Assembly (NCBI GenBank): GCA_003220225.1
Contig: QHRU01000057.1
Span: 1-64,000, forward strand
Source of the DNA: Candidatus Rokuibacteriota bacterium
Lineage (GTDB): Bacteria > Methylomirabilota > Methylomirabilia > Rokubacteriales > CSP1-6
DNA: 64,000 nt
Direction: 5' to 3'
The translations under genes were made by a program, and so were the position numbers. Under the pieces are notes generated by a model. It made no database searches. It was not told the origin of the DNA and was given only the letters and a program-made list of their open reading frames with translations. Below, one piece after another: positions 8,552 through 17,345 of the stretch. Numbering within the stretch: position 1 is the first letter of the stretch; every line of letters begins with the position of its first letter.

Positions 8552-9537
8552 CCCCACCCCTGCTGGTCGTCGACGATCTCAAGACGCACTTCTTCACCCG
8601 GCGGGGCATCACCAGAGCGGTGGACGGCGTCAGCTTCACGCTCCGCGCCGGCGAGACGCTGGCCCTCGTGGGCGAGTCGGGATCGGGCAAGTCGGTGACG
8701 TGCCTGTCGCTCGTGCGGCTCGTCCCCGAGCCGGCCGGACGCATCGTCGGCGGCCGCGTGCTGCTCGACGGCGAGGACCTGCTCGGCAAGAGCCCCGCCG
8801 AGATGCGGCGCGTGCGGGGCAAGCAGATCGCCATGGTGCTCCAGGACCCGATGACCTCGCTCAACCCCGCGCTGACGATCGGCACGCAGATCGGCGAGGT
8901 CGTGCGCCTGCATCAGGGCCTGCGCGGCGCCTCGCTGCGTGCCCGGGCGCTGGAGGCGCTGCGGCGGCTGCGCATCGCCGCGGCCGAGACGCGGCTGGGG
9001 CAGTTCCAGCACCAGCTCAGCGGCGGCATGCGGCAGCGCGTGTCGAGCGCCATCGCCATGTCATGTGCGCCGCGGTTGCTCATCGCCGACGAGCCGACGA
9101 CGTCGCTGGACGTTACCATCCAGGCTCAGTACCTGGACCTGCTCAAGGAGGTGCAGCAGGCCACCGGCGTCGCGATCATTCTCGTCACGCACGACTTCGG
9201 CATCGTGGCGGCCAACGCCGACCGGGTGGCGGTGATGTACGCGGGCAGGATCGTGGAGATCGGGAGCACGCTGGACGTCTTCAACGCGCCCGCGCATCCC
9301 TACACCCGCGCGCTGCTGCGCTGCCTGCCGGACATCGACGCCAGGGGCGGGCGGCTGGTCGAGATCGGCGGCCAGCCTCCGGATTTGACGCGGCTGCCGC
9401 CGGGGTGCCCCTTCGCGCCGCGCTGCTCCGAGCGCCAGCCGCGGTGCGAGACGGAGTATCCGGCCGCGGTGTCCATCGACGACGGCCACGTCGCCAACTG
9501 CTGGGTCGCGGTCGCCGCCGGCGCACGGCCGCGGTGA
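8548..9537 (+). CDS. ABC transporter ATP-binding protein, DppD/OppD type
   Basis: A 329-residue cytoplasmic ATPase. Walker A GESGSGKS (42-49), Q-loop near VLQDPMTSLNP (97-107), signature LSGGM (157-161), Walker B LLIADEP (177-183), and an H-loop in VTHDFG. The C-terminal oligopeptide/dipeptide extension with its Cys cluster (CPFAPRCSERQPRC) is present; in this family it often binds an Fe-S cluster or zinc. Starts inside the binding-protein stop (ATGA) and ends overlapping the next ATG by one base. It energises the importer together with the next protein. Confidence 0.95.
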   Translation: MTPPLLVVDDLKTHFFTRRGITRAVDGVSFTLRAGETLALVGESGSGKSVTCLSLVRLVPEPAGRIVGGRVLLDGEDLLGKSPAEMRRVRGKQIAMVLQDPMTSLNPALTIGTQIGEVVRLHQGLRGASLRARALEALRRLRIAAAETRLGQFQHQLSGGMRQRVSSAIAMSCAPRLLIADEPTTSLDVTIQAQYLDLLKEVQQATGVAIILVTHDFGIVAANADRVAVMYAGRIVEIGSTLDVFNAPAHPYTRALLRCLPDIDARGGRLVEIGGQPPDLTRLPPGCPFAPRCSERQPRCETEYPAAVSIDDGHVANCWVAVAAGARPR

Positions 9538-10493
9538 TGCTCCAGGGCGTCGGACTCAAGAAGTACTTTCCCGCGACGCGCGGCCTGGCCGTCGGCCGGC
9601 CGCGCGGCTGGATCAAGGCGGTCGACGGCGTGAGCGTTCAGGTGGCCGAGGGCGAGACGCTGGGCATCGTCGGCGAGTCCGGATCCGGCAAGACGACGCT
9701 CGCCAAGCTCTTTCTCCTCCTGGAGCGTCCGACCGCCGGGTCGCTGCGCTTCGACGGCAAGGCGATCGAGGCCTTCGGCCGCGACGACCTCGCGGCGTAT
9801 CGCCGCGCGGTCCAGGCCGTGTTCCAGGATCCGTACAGCTCGCTGAATCCCCGAATGCGGGTGGAGCACATCGTCGCCGAGCCGCTGCCGCGCGACAACG
9901 GCCTGAGCCGGGCCGGCGTGCGCGACCGGGTCGGTGAGGTACTGCAGCTGGTGGGACTACGGCGCGACAGCGCCGCGCTCTACCCGCACGAGTTCAGCGG
10001 CGGCCAGCGGCAGCGCATCGCGATCGCCCGCGCGCTGGTGACCTATCCGAAGTTCATCGTCCTGGACGAGCCGGTGTCGGCCCTGGACGTCTCCATCCGG
10101 GCCCAGATCCTCAATCTCCTGAAAGGGCTCCAGGAACGGCTGGGGCTCGCGTACGTCATGATCTCTCACGACCTGGCGGCGGCCCGCTATCTCGCCACTC
10201 GCCTGGCCGTCATGTACGCCGGCCAGCTCGTGGAGACCGGGGAGTGCGACGCCGTGTACGCGCGGCCGCTCCACCCGTACACGCAGGCGCTCCTCTCGGC
10301 GGCGCTCCCGCTGCATCCCTCGGCGCGGCGGCAGCGCATCGTGCTCACGGGCGAGGTCCCCAATCCGATGAACCCGCCGGCCGGATGCCGTTTTCATCCG
10401 CGCTGTCCGCACGCCATGCCGCAATGCCGCACGGCCGAGCCCGTATTCAAGGAGGTCGAGCGCGGGCGGTTCACCGCCTGCCATCTCTATTGA
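9537..10493 (+). CDS. ABC transporter ATP-binding protein, DppF/OppF type
   Basis: A 318-residue ATPase starting MLQGVGLKKYFPATRG in a TGATG overlap. Walker A GESGSGKT (46-53), VFQDPYSSLNPRM (Q-loop, 95-107), signature FSGGQ (153-157) and Walker B FIVLDEP (173-179). The C-terminal domain has the Cys-containing pattern CRFHPRCPHAMPQC of OppF-type proteins. It completes the importer 3435-10493 (two binding proteins, two permeases, two ATPases). Its last 23 bases overlap the end of the convergent molybdenum hydroxylase gene. Confidence 0.95.
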   Translation: MLQGVGLKKYFPATRGLAVGRPRGWIKAVDGVSVQVAEGETLGIVGESGSGKTTLAKLFLLLERPTAGSLRFDGKAIEAFGRDDLAAYRRAVQAVFQDPYSSLNPRMRVEHIVAEPLPRDNGLSRAGVRDRVGEVLQLVGLRRDSAALYPHEFSGGQRQRIAIARALVTYPKFIVLDEPVSALDVSIRAQILNLLKGLQERLGLAYVMISHDLAAARYLATRLAVMYAGQLVETGECDAVYARPLHPYTQALLSAALPLHPSARRQRIVLTGEVPNPMNPPAGCRFHPRCPHAMPQCRTAEPVFKEVERGRFTACHLY

Positions 10494-12855
10494 GCGCGGG
10501 CGCCTGGCGGAGGGCGCTCCGGATCAGGTCGGGCGTGATCGGCTGGCGCGTGAGACGGACGCCGAACGGTGCGAGCGCGTCGTTCACGGCGTTCAGGATG
10601 GCGCCGGGCGCGCCGGCCGTCCCCGCCTCGGCGATCCCCTTGAAGCCCCCCAGCGTGAAGGGCGAGGGCGTCTCGAGATGATGGACCTCGATGTCGGGCA
10701 TCTCCGCCGCGCCCGGCACGAGATAGTCCATCAGCGTTCGCGTCAGCAGCTGGCCCTCGGCGTCGTACACGACGTGCTCGTAGAGCGTGGAGCCGATGCC
10801 CTGGACGACGGCGCCGCGCACCTGCTCCGCGACCAGGGCCGGGTTGATCATGGGCCCGCAGTCTTCGACCGTGACGTATCGCAGAATCTTCACGAGCCCC
10901 GTCTCGACGTCCACCTCGACGACCACCATGTGCACGCCGTTCGCCCAGGTGATCGGCCGCGCCGGCGTGTAATGCGCGGTGGCCTCGAGGGAGGGCTCGA
11001 GATCACGGGGGAGCTTGTCGGACTGGTAGTACACGCGGAAGCCGATGTCGGCGAGGGTGAGGCTGCGATCGGGGGCGCCTCGCACGGAGACCTTCCCGTC
11101 CCGCAGCTCGACGTCGTCGGGAGCCGCCTCGAGCAGGTGGCCGGCGATCCTGCGCACCTTCTCCGCCACGGCCCGGCAGGCGAGGATCGACGCGCCGGCG
11201 CCGAGCACGGCGCCGCGACTGCCGGAGGTGCCCCCGCCATACGGGACGAGGGCGGTGTCGCCGCTCATGACGTTGACGTCCTCGACGGACACGCCGAGCT
11301 GGTCGGCGATGATCTGCGCGAACGCCGTGTGCGCGCCCTGCCCCTGATTGGTGACGCCGATGAGCGCCGTGACCGTCCCGCCCGGCTCCACGCGCACCGT
11401 CGCCGAGTCCTGGGCCGAGATCGGCGCGCCGCCGCTCCCGTAAAACGATCCCGGCGCCGTCAGCTCGATGAAGCAGGAGAGCCCGATGCCGAGGTGCCGT
11501 CCCTCGCGCCGGCCGCGCGCCTGCTCCTCGCGCCAGCGCGCGTAGCCGCCCTTGTCGAGCGCGAGCTCGAGCGACTCGAGATAGCTGCCGCTCTCGAAGA
11601 CGTAGCCGAAGGCCGTGGTGTACGGGAGCTCGTCGCGCCGCACCAGATTCCGGCGTCGGATCTCCACCGGATCGAGCTGCAGATCCCGCGCGGCGCGGTC
11701 GAGCATCGACTCCATCACCATCGAGGCGATCGGATGGCCCACCGCGCGGTACTGGGACATCAGCGCCTTGTTCTGCGCGACGACGTTCAGCTCGGCCTTG
11801 TAGTTGCGGATCCGGTACGGACCCGTGAGGAGCCGGATGACCTGATTGCCCTCCACCACGCTGGAGCGCGGGTAGCAGGACCATGGTCCCACGCCCGTGA
11901 TCGCGCGCGATCGGAGGCCGAGCACGGTCCCGTCGGCGCTCACGGCCGCCTCGACGTCGACGAGGTGCTCGCGGCAATGGATGTCGGTCGCGAACGACTC
12001 GAGACGATCGGCGATCCACTTCACCGGCCGTCCCAGCCTCATGGCGAGCAGGCAGGCGGCGACGTCGTCGGAGTAGCAGTGGATCTTGAGGCCGAAGCTG
12101 CCGCCGACGTCCGGCGCGACGACACGGATCTTCTGTTCCGGCAGCCCCAGGATGCGCGCGAAGATCGCCTGCATCATGTGCGGCACCTGGCTCGAGATCC
12201 ACACGCTCAACGATCCCTCACGCGGCTCGTAGGCGGCCACGAGGCTCCGGGGCTCGAGCGCGACGCACGTCTGGCGGCCGACGACGAAGCGATCGCGGTA
12301 GACGCGATGCGCGCGGGCGAAGGCCTGGTCGACCTCGCCCTTGTCGAAGCCGCCGCGGTAGATCACGTTGTCACCCAGCTCCTCGTGGATCAGCGGCGTC
12401 CCGGGACGCATCGCGGCTTCGGGATCCACGACGGCCGGCAGCGTCTCGTACTCGACCTCCACGAGGTCACACGCGTCCTCGGCGACGTAGCGGTCGGCGG
12501 CGGCGACGGCCACGACGGGCTCGCCGACGTACCGGACCTTGTCGAGGGCCAGCGGGTATTGCAGGGCGGTCTTCATCCCGACGTAGTCGGTGAGAATCCC
12601 GCGCCACGGGTGGCACAGCCGCGCCGCCTCGTCGGCGGTGAGGACGGCGACGACCCCGGGCAGCGCGAGCGCCCGGCTCACGCTCACGTGACGGACGCGC
12701 GCGTGCGCGTGCGGGCTCCGCACGAACGCGGCGTGGACCATCCGTGGCAGGTGGAGGTCGTCGACGAACCGGCCCTGCCCGGCGAGCAGGCGGCCGTCTT
12801 CCACCCGCTTCACGGGTCGGCCGACCGCGCGCGGCCTCGTGCCCGACGTCGCCAT
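10471..12855 (-). CDS. Xanthine dehydrogenase-family molybdenum hydroxylase, large (molybdopterin) subunit
   Basis: A 794-residue protein from ATG 12855 (MATSGTRPRAVGRP). N-terminal Ald_Xan_dh_C domain (about 15-125) and molybdopterin-binding domains with GGSFGLKIH (251-259), the Mo-facing region, and a catalytic Glu in GGFKGIAEAGTAG near the C-terminus. At the site that separates CO dehydrogenases (AYxCSFR) from form II enzymes (AYRGAGR), it reads QYRAVGHP (368-375). It is therefore neither; it should hydroxylate an aldehyde or heterocycle of unknown identity. It is the last gene of a small-subunit/large-subunit set with TGATG coupling to the Fe-S subunit. Confidence 0.92.
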   Translation of the reverse strand: MATSGTRPRAVGRPVKRVEDGRLLAGQGRFVDDLHLPRMVHAAFVRSPHAHARVRHVSVSRALALPGVVAVLTADEAARLCHPWRGILTDYVGMKTALQYPLALDKVRYVGEPVVAVAAADRYVAEDACDLVEVEYETLPAVVDPEAAMRPGTPLIHEELGDNVIYRGGFDKGEVDQAFARAHRVYRDRFVVGRQTCVALEPRSLVAAYEPREGSLSVWISSQVPHMMQAIFARILGLPEQKIRVVAPDVGGSFGLKIHCYSDDVAACLLAMRLGRPVKWIADRLESFATDIHCREHLVDVEAAVSADGTVLGLRSRAITGVGPWSCYPRSSVVEGNQVIRLLTGPYRIRNYKAELNVVAQNKALMSQYRAVGHPIASMVMESMLDRAARDLQLDPVEIRRRNLVRRDELPYTTAFGYVFESGSYLESLELALDKGGYARWREEQARGRREGRHLGIGLSCFIELTAPGSFYGSGGAPISAQDSATVRVEPGGTVTALIGVTNQGQGAHTAFAQIIADQLGVSVEDVNVMSGDTALVPYGGGTSGSRGAVLGAGASILACRAVAEKVRRIAGHLLEAAPDDVELRDGKVSVRGAPDRSLTLADIGFRVYYQSDKLPRDLEPSLEATAHYTPARPITWANGVHMVVVEVDVETGLVKILRYVTVEDCGPMINPALVAEQVRGAVVQGIGSTLYEHVVYDAEGQLLTRTLMDYLVPGAAEMPDIEVHHLETPSPFTLGGFKGIAEAGTAGAPGAILNAVNDALAPFGVRLTRQPITPDLIRSALRQAPALNRDGRR

Positions 12856-13352
12856 CAGCGTGCGGCCTCTCGCGGGGGCGCCGCGCGCAGTCGCGCGGCC
12901 GCGGCCTCGACGGCGTCGACGATCGCGTGATAGCCGGTGCAGCGGCAGATGTTTCCGGCGAGGGCCTTCCGGATTTCCTCGCGGGTCGGGCTCGGAGAGC
13001 GCTGCAGCAGGTCGTGGACCGTCATCAGCATGCCGGGCGTGCAGTACCCGCACTGCAGCGCGAAGTGGTCGTGAAAGGCCTCCTGAATCGGATGGAGCCC
13101 GTCGTGCGCGAGCCCCTCGACGGTTCCCACGCGAGCCCCGTCGGCCTGCACCGCGAACAACAGGCAGGAGCGCACCGGGTCGCCGTCGAGCAGCACGGTG
13201 CAGGCGCCGCACACGCCGTGCTCGCAGCCGAGGTGCGTTCCCGTCAGCTCGACGTCCTGGCGGAGGAAGTCCGCGAGCGTCTTGCGCGGCTCGACGAGCC
13301 GCTCGACGGACTCGCCGTTGACGGTGAGGCGGACCACGTGGCGCTCAGCCAT
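12855..13352 (-). CDS. Molybdenum hydroxylase small subunit, two [2Fe-2S] clusters
   Basis: A 165-residue CoxS/XdhC-type protein from MAERHVVRLTVNG. The plant-ferredoxin-like cluster ligands are C43, C48, C51 and C63 (CEHGVCGAC...C). The helical domain carries the second set C101, C104, C136 and C138 (CGYCTPGM ... CRCTGY). It passes electrons from the Mo site of the large subunit to FAD. It starts inside the stop of the FAD-subunit gene (8-base overlap) and its own stop overlaps the large-subunit ATG, so the three are made together as M-S-L. Confidence 0.95.
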   Translation of the reverse strand: MAERHVVRLTVNGESVERLVEPRKTLADFLRQDVELTGTHLGCEHGVCGACTVLLDGDPVRSCLLFAVQADGARVGTVEGLAHDGLHPIQEAFHDHFALQCGYCTPGMLMTVHDLLQRSPSPTREEIRKALAGNICRCTGYHAIVDAVEAAAARLRAAPPREAAR

Positions 13353-14217
13353 GGTTGGTCCGACTCCACGCCGTGGTGAGCGCTCGGCGCGCGACGACAC
13401 CGGCCACCTCCCGGCGATAGTCGGCCGACGCGTGAAGATCGCCGTCCGGCTGGAGGGTCTCGCGGACGAGTCCCTCGACGGCGGCAAAGACGGCGGCGTC
13501 CGGACGCCGGCCCGACACGAGCGCTTCAGCCCGCGCGACGCGGACCGGGGTCGGGCCGACGCCGCAGAACACCAGGCGGGCGTGCCCGCACGCGCCGTCG
13601 GAGCGCCTCGAGACGACCACCGCGACGCCGACGAGCGCGAAGTCACCGTGGCGCCGGGCCACCTCGAGAAAGCACGTCCCGGTCCGCGGCGGCAAGGCCG
13701 GCAGCGCGATCTCGGTCAGCACCTCGTCGGGCGCCAGCGCGGTGGTGAGCACACCGAGGAAGAACGACGTGGCCGGGAGCGTTCGCTCGCCGCGCGGGCC
13801 GGTCGCGGTGATCTGGCCGTCGAGCGCAGCGATCGCCGCCGGCAGCTCGGCGGCGGGGTCGGCGTGCGCGAGGCTCCCGCCGATCGTCCCGCGGCTCCGG
13901 ATGGCGGGATGGCCGACGAGCGCGAGCGCCTCGGGCAAGAGCGGGCATCGGCCGCCGATCACGGGAGAGCGCTCGAGGGTCGCCTGGCGCGTCATGCCGC
14001 CGATCCGGAGCGCGCCGTTCACCTCGCGGATGTAGGCCAGGCCCTGGGTGCGGTTGAGGTCGATCACCCGCCGCGGGCGCGCGAGCCGCATGTTCATGAG
14101 CGGCACGAGGCTCTGGCCGCCGGCGAGGAGCTTCGCCTCCTCGCCGTGGCGTGCGAGCAGGGATACGGCCTCGGGCACGGTCCGCGGAGCGAGGTACTCG
14201 AACGGCGCGGGCTTCAT
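13345..14217 (-). CDS. Molybdenum hydroxylase medium subunit, FAD-binding
   Basis: A 290-residue CoxM-type protein starting MKPAPFEYLAPR. FAD-binding motifs AGGQSLVPLMNMRLARP (about 32-48) and TIGGSLAHADPAAELP (about 108-123) are intact, and the CO_deh_flav_C domain follows from about 175. It is the first gene of the three-subunit set and starts 13 bases after the stop of a permease gene. It may therefore be cotranscribed with the sugar-type importer 14231-17333, in which case the imported solute or its aldehyde may be the substrate (inference). Confidence 0.93.
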   Translation of the reverse strand: MKPAPFEYLAPRTVPEAVSLLARHGEEAKLLAGGQSLVPLMNMRLARPRRVIDLNRTQGLAYIREVNGALRIGGMTRQATLERSPVIGGRCPLLPEALALVGHPAIRSRGTIGGSLAHADPAAELPAAIAALDGQITATGPRGERTLPATSFFLGVLTTALAPDEVLTEIALPALPPRTGTCFLEVARRHGDFALVGVAVVVSRRSDGACGHARLVFCGVGPTPVRVARAEALVSGRRPDAAVFAAVEGLVRETLQPDGDLHASADYRREVAGVVARRALTTAWSRTNHG

Positions 14218-14230
14218 CGCGGCAGGGCGA

Positions 14231-15139
14231 TCATCGCGCGATCGACGCCGCCAGACCACGCGTGAGATAGCGGTGCAGCACGAGGGCCAGCAGGCCCGGG
14301 GGGACGATGGCGAGGATCACGCAGGAGGCGAGCAGCGCGTGACTGACCGCGGGATTGGTGGCGACGGCGGCGAGCAGCACCGGCATCGTCTGCGCGGCGA
14401 TCGTCTGGGTGAGCAGCAGCGCGAAGAGGAACTCGTTGTACGCCGTCATGAACGCAAAGGCCGCCGCGGCGACGAGTCCGGGCACCGCGCACGGGACCAC
14501 CACGCGCAGGAGCGTCTGGAACCTCGTGCATCCGTCGAGCAGGGCCGCCTCCTCCACCTCGATCGGCAGGTAGCGGAAGTACACCGACAGGAAGTAGATG
14601 GTGAACGGAAACGTGAACGCGAGATACACGAGGATCAGCGCCCGGTAGGTGTCGAGCAGATCGAGCCGCTGGACGATCGCGTAGAAGGGAATGGCCACGG
14701 CCACCGCCGGCATCAGCCGGCTCGTGAGAATGAAGGCGTAGGCGGAGCGCCGGCCGTGGAAGCGCAGGCGGGCGAAGCTGTAGGCGGCCAGGGCGCCGAA
14801 CACCACGTTCGCCGCCATCACCGACAGCGCCACGATGAAGCTGTTGCGGAGCGCCGGCAGGAGGAGCCGGACCTCGTGCGACGTCTGCCACACGAAGATC
14901 CCGTGCCGCGTCGAGTCTTTCGGCAACTGCCCGGTGAAGATGAAAGCGTAGTTGGCCGGCGTCGGCGGCGACGGGGCGAAGATCGGCGGCCGGCGCGTCA
15001 GCTCCGCCTCCCCCGAGACACTGCTGACCAGCATCCAGGCGAACGGAGCCAGGATGAAGACCGCGACGGCGCCGCAGGCGACATTCAGCGCCATCGGCTC
15101 GAGCCGATGCGCCCACCGCCGCGCCCGCCGGGCGCTCAT
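14231..15139 (-). CDS. Sugar-type ABC transporter permease, MalG/UgpE family
   Basis: A 302-residue inner-membrane protein starting MSARRARRWAHRLEP, in ATGA overlap with the upstream permease. MetI-like domain with six segments and EAA loop EEAALLDGCTRFQTLLRVVVP. Between segments 1 and 2 there is an extended periplasmic loop (about residues 45-90). The ORF continues upstream in frame into the preceding gene, but this Met and its overlap are typical. It forms a channel with the product of 15136-16008. Confidence 0.9.
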   Translation of the reverse strand: MSARRARRWAHRLEPMALNVACGAVAVFILAPFAWMLVSSVSGEAELTRRPPIFAPSPPTPANYAFIFTGQLPKDSTRHGIFVWQTSHEVRLLLPALRNSFIVALSVMAANVVFGALAAYSFARLRFHGRRSAYAFILTSRLMPAVAVAIPFYAIVQRLDLLDTYRALILVYLAFTFPFTIYFLSVYFRYLPIEVEEAALLDGCTRFQTLLRVVVPCAVPGLVAAAAFAFMTAYNEFLFALLLTQTIAAQTMPVLLAAVATNPAVSHALLASCVILAIVPPGLLALVLHRYLTRGLAASIAR

Positions 15140-16008
15140 GCCTCCTCCGCGCGGAGCGCGCGCAGGTAGACGAGGACCAGTCCCAGCAGCAACCCGCCGA
15201 GGATGATCGCGAGGGCGGCGCCGTGTCCGAGGTTGAGGAAGCGGAAGATCTCGGTGTAGGCGTACCAGCCGATGATGGCCGTGGCATCGGCGGGCCCGCC
15301 GCCCGTCATCACGTAGACGAGGTCGAAGGTCGCGACCGCGACGATGGTCTCGTAGATCAAGACGAGCGCCAGCGTCGCCTTCAGATACGGCAGCGTCACG
15401 AAGCGGAAGCCGTGCCAGCGTCCGGCGCCGTCGATGCGGGCGGCGTCGTACAGCTCGGCCGGAATCACCTGGAGCGCGGCCAGCAGGAATACGGCCGCGA
15501 GCGGCCCCTGCTTCCACACGTGCGCGACGGTCATGCAGAGGCGCGCGCTGAACGGCTGGCTCATCCACGGGACGTACCGGTCGACGATGCCGGTGACGAG
15601 GAGCAGGCCGTTCAGCACGCCGTAGTCGCCGTCGAAGATCCAGCGCCAGATGATCCCGCTGATGACGGCGGGGATCGCCCACGGCAGCAGCACCACGACT
15701 TTGAGCAGCGCGCTGCCGAGCACGACCTGGTTGAGGAGCAGGGCCACGCCCAGCCCGTACAGCGTCACCGCGGCCACCGCCATGACCGCGAACACCGCGG
15801 TGGACCAGAGCGACCGCCAGAAGTAATAGCCCGTGACGACCTCTCGGAAGTTCTGGAGCCCGACGAAGTCGTTGTCGAGCGGACGCGTGAGGACGTTCTC
15901 GTGCAGGCTGAGGTACACGCTGTGGAGCAGCGGGTAGACGGTGAACAACGCGACCACCAGCATGACCGGCAGGACGGTCGCGTACGGATAGGATCGTTCC
16001 GAGATCAC
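15136..16008 (-). CDS. Sugar-type ABC transporter permease, MalF/UgpA family
   Basis: A 290-residue protein from GTG 16008 (ISERSYPYATVLPVML), overlapping the stop of the binding-protein gene as GTGA. Six membrane segments; EAA loop AELYDAARIDGAGRWHGFRFVTLP; terminal VYVMTGGGPADAT segment typical of MalF/UgpA proteins. Partner of the MalG-type protein in the next gene. No ATPase gene lies beside this importer. Confidence 0.92.
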   Translation of the reverse strand: MISERSYPYATVLPVMLVVALFTVYPLLHSVYLSLHENVLTRPLDNDFVGLQNFREVVTGYYFWRSLWSTAVFAVMAVAAVTLYGLGVALLLNQVVLGSALLKVVVLLPWAIPAVISGIIWRWIFDGDYGVLNGLLLVTGIVDRYVPWMSQPFSARLCMTVAHVWKQGPLAAVFLLAALQVIPAELYDAARIDGAGRWHGFRFVTLPYLKATLALVLIYETIVAVATFDLVYVMTGGGPADATAIIGWYAYTEIFRFLNLGHGAALAIILGGLLLGLVLVYLRALRAEEA

Positions 16009-17333
16009 TTGGCCTTGGCTTTCAGCTCCTCCCACTTCTTCGCCATGTTCGCGAGCGTCTCCACCGGCTTCTGCTGGCCCAGATACGCCTTGTGCAGCTC
16101 GGCGCGGCTGAAGACGTCCCAGGTGCCGTAGTAGGGCGTCATGCCTTCCTTGGCGCGCGCGAGCTGCGCCTGCTTCTGCAGCATGTCGACGTCGGCCCAC
16201 TTGCCGAAGGCCGCGCGAATGTCCTTGTCGGCGAAGAGCGCGGTCTGCGCGAAGCCGAGACCCTTTTCCAGCGACCAGCGCTTGGTGATCCGGTACTCAC
16301 CGTCGGTCTTCCCGCCGAAGTAGTCGAGGAAGTTCCAGGCCGCGGTCATCGCCTCCTTGCCCCGACGCGGCACCTGCGAGCTGATCGCGTAGAAGCGGAT
16401 GAACCCCACGGTGGCGCGGCTCTCGCCCGGCATCAGGCCGATCTTGAACTTGCCCGCCTGCTGCGTCTGCCCGGGATCGTTGAGCACCGCCAGCGAGTAG
16501 GACGGAATGATGCCGAAGGTGGCGGCGCCCGACTGCAGGGCCCTGATCTGGTCCACGTTCGCGGCCTGCAGCGACGTGGGGCTGAGAATCTTCTTCGATC
16601 CGAGGGCGTCCGCCGCCCACGTCACGACTTTCTCGGCGGCGCTGCCGGGCGCTCTGAACACCGGATTGAGGTCCTTGTCGAAGAGCAACCCGTTGCGCTG
16701 CGCGAAGACGAGGGCCGTGAAGCTCTCGATCGAGAACGGATCCTGCTGCCCCCAGCCGAGCACGATCGGGAATTCGGCGATGCCCTTCGCTTTGATCGCC
16801 TCCGCCTGCTTCGTCAGCTCGTCCAGCGTGGCCGGCGGGGCCGTGAAGCCGGCGCGCTGGAGGTGGTCCGTGTTGTAGACGAAGATGAAGGTGTCGGCGT
16901 AGTACGGCGTCCCGTAGATCCGGCCCTTGTACGTGAGCGCCTCGCGCACGAACGGCGAGTACTCCGACAGGTACGGCCTCACCTGCGGGAACGACTCGTC
17001 GATCGGAATGATCCACCCCGCGGCCGCCCATTCCTGCAGCCAGTGGTCGGAGGAATAGAGGACGTCCGTGGGCGTCTTGCTCACGAAGCGCGCGACCATG
17101 GCGTCGTGGTAGGTCGCCCACGAGAAATCGCTGTAGTTGACGCTGACGCCCGGGTATCGCTGCTGGAACTTGCCGAGGTTGTCGCGCACGATCTCGACGC
17201 CGTAGCTCCACGACACGAGGTTCAGCGTGACCCCGCCGGCCTGGGCGTGCGCCGCCGGCGGCGGGCCGACGACCAGGAGCGAAAGAGCGAGCGAGAGGAC
17301 GAGGAGCCATCGGGCGGGCGTCATGGTGAGCAT
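16005..17333 (-). CDS. Extracellular solute-binding protein family 1 (sugar type)
   Basis: A 442-residue SBP_bac_1 protein. Signal peptide at about 1-31, cleaved near PPAAHAQAG. GAGGAGA lies about 8 bases upstream of ATG 17333; a second ATG at 17324 is possible. The body shows the family's VTLNLVSWSYG strand, an aromatic-rich binding region and a Lys-rich C-terminus. It captures a carbohydrate or related polyol for the MalF/MalG-type pair that follows. First gene of the importer operon, 12 bases after the nitroreductase pseudogene. Confidence 0.92.
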   Translation of the reverse strand: MLTMTPARWLLVLSLALSLLVVGPPPAAHAQAGGVTLNLVSWSYGVEIVRDNLGKFQQRYPGVSVNYSDFSWATYHDAMVARFVSKTPTDVLYSSDHWLQEWAAAGWIIPIDESFPQVRPYLSEYSPFVREALTYKGRIYGTPYYADTFIFVYNTDHLQRAGFTAPPATLDELTKQAEAIKAKGIAEFPIVLGWGQQDPFSIESFTALVFAQRNGLLFDKDLNPVFRAPGSAAEKVVTWAADALGSKKILSPTSLQAANVDQIRALQSGAATFGIIPSYSLAVLNDPGQTQQAGKFKIGLMPGESRATVGFIRFYAISSQVPRRGKEAMTAAWNFLDYFGGKTDGEYRITKRWSLEKGLGFAQTALFADKDIRAAFGKWADVDMLQKQAQLARAKEGMTPYYGTWDVFSRAELHKAYLGQQKPVETLANMAKKWEELKAKAK

Positions 17334-17345
17334 GATGATCTCTCC

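Noticed and set aside
10678-12930. A 750-codon open frame on the plus strand opposite the molybdenum hydroxylase large subunit
   Set aside because: Its product is Arg/His/Val-rich with no domain, while the minus strand encodes a complete enzyme with intact motifs. Long antisense frames are usual at this GC content. Similar frames over 5100-6950, 15200-18000, 31300-33400 and 52800-54000 were dropped for the same reason.
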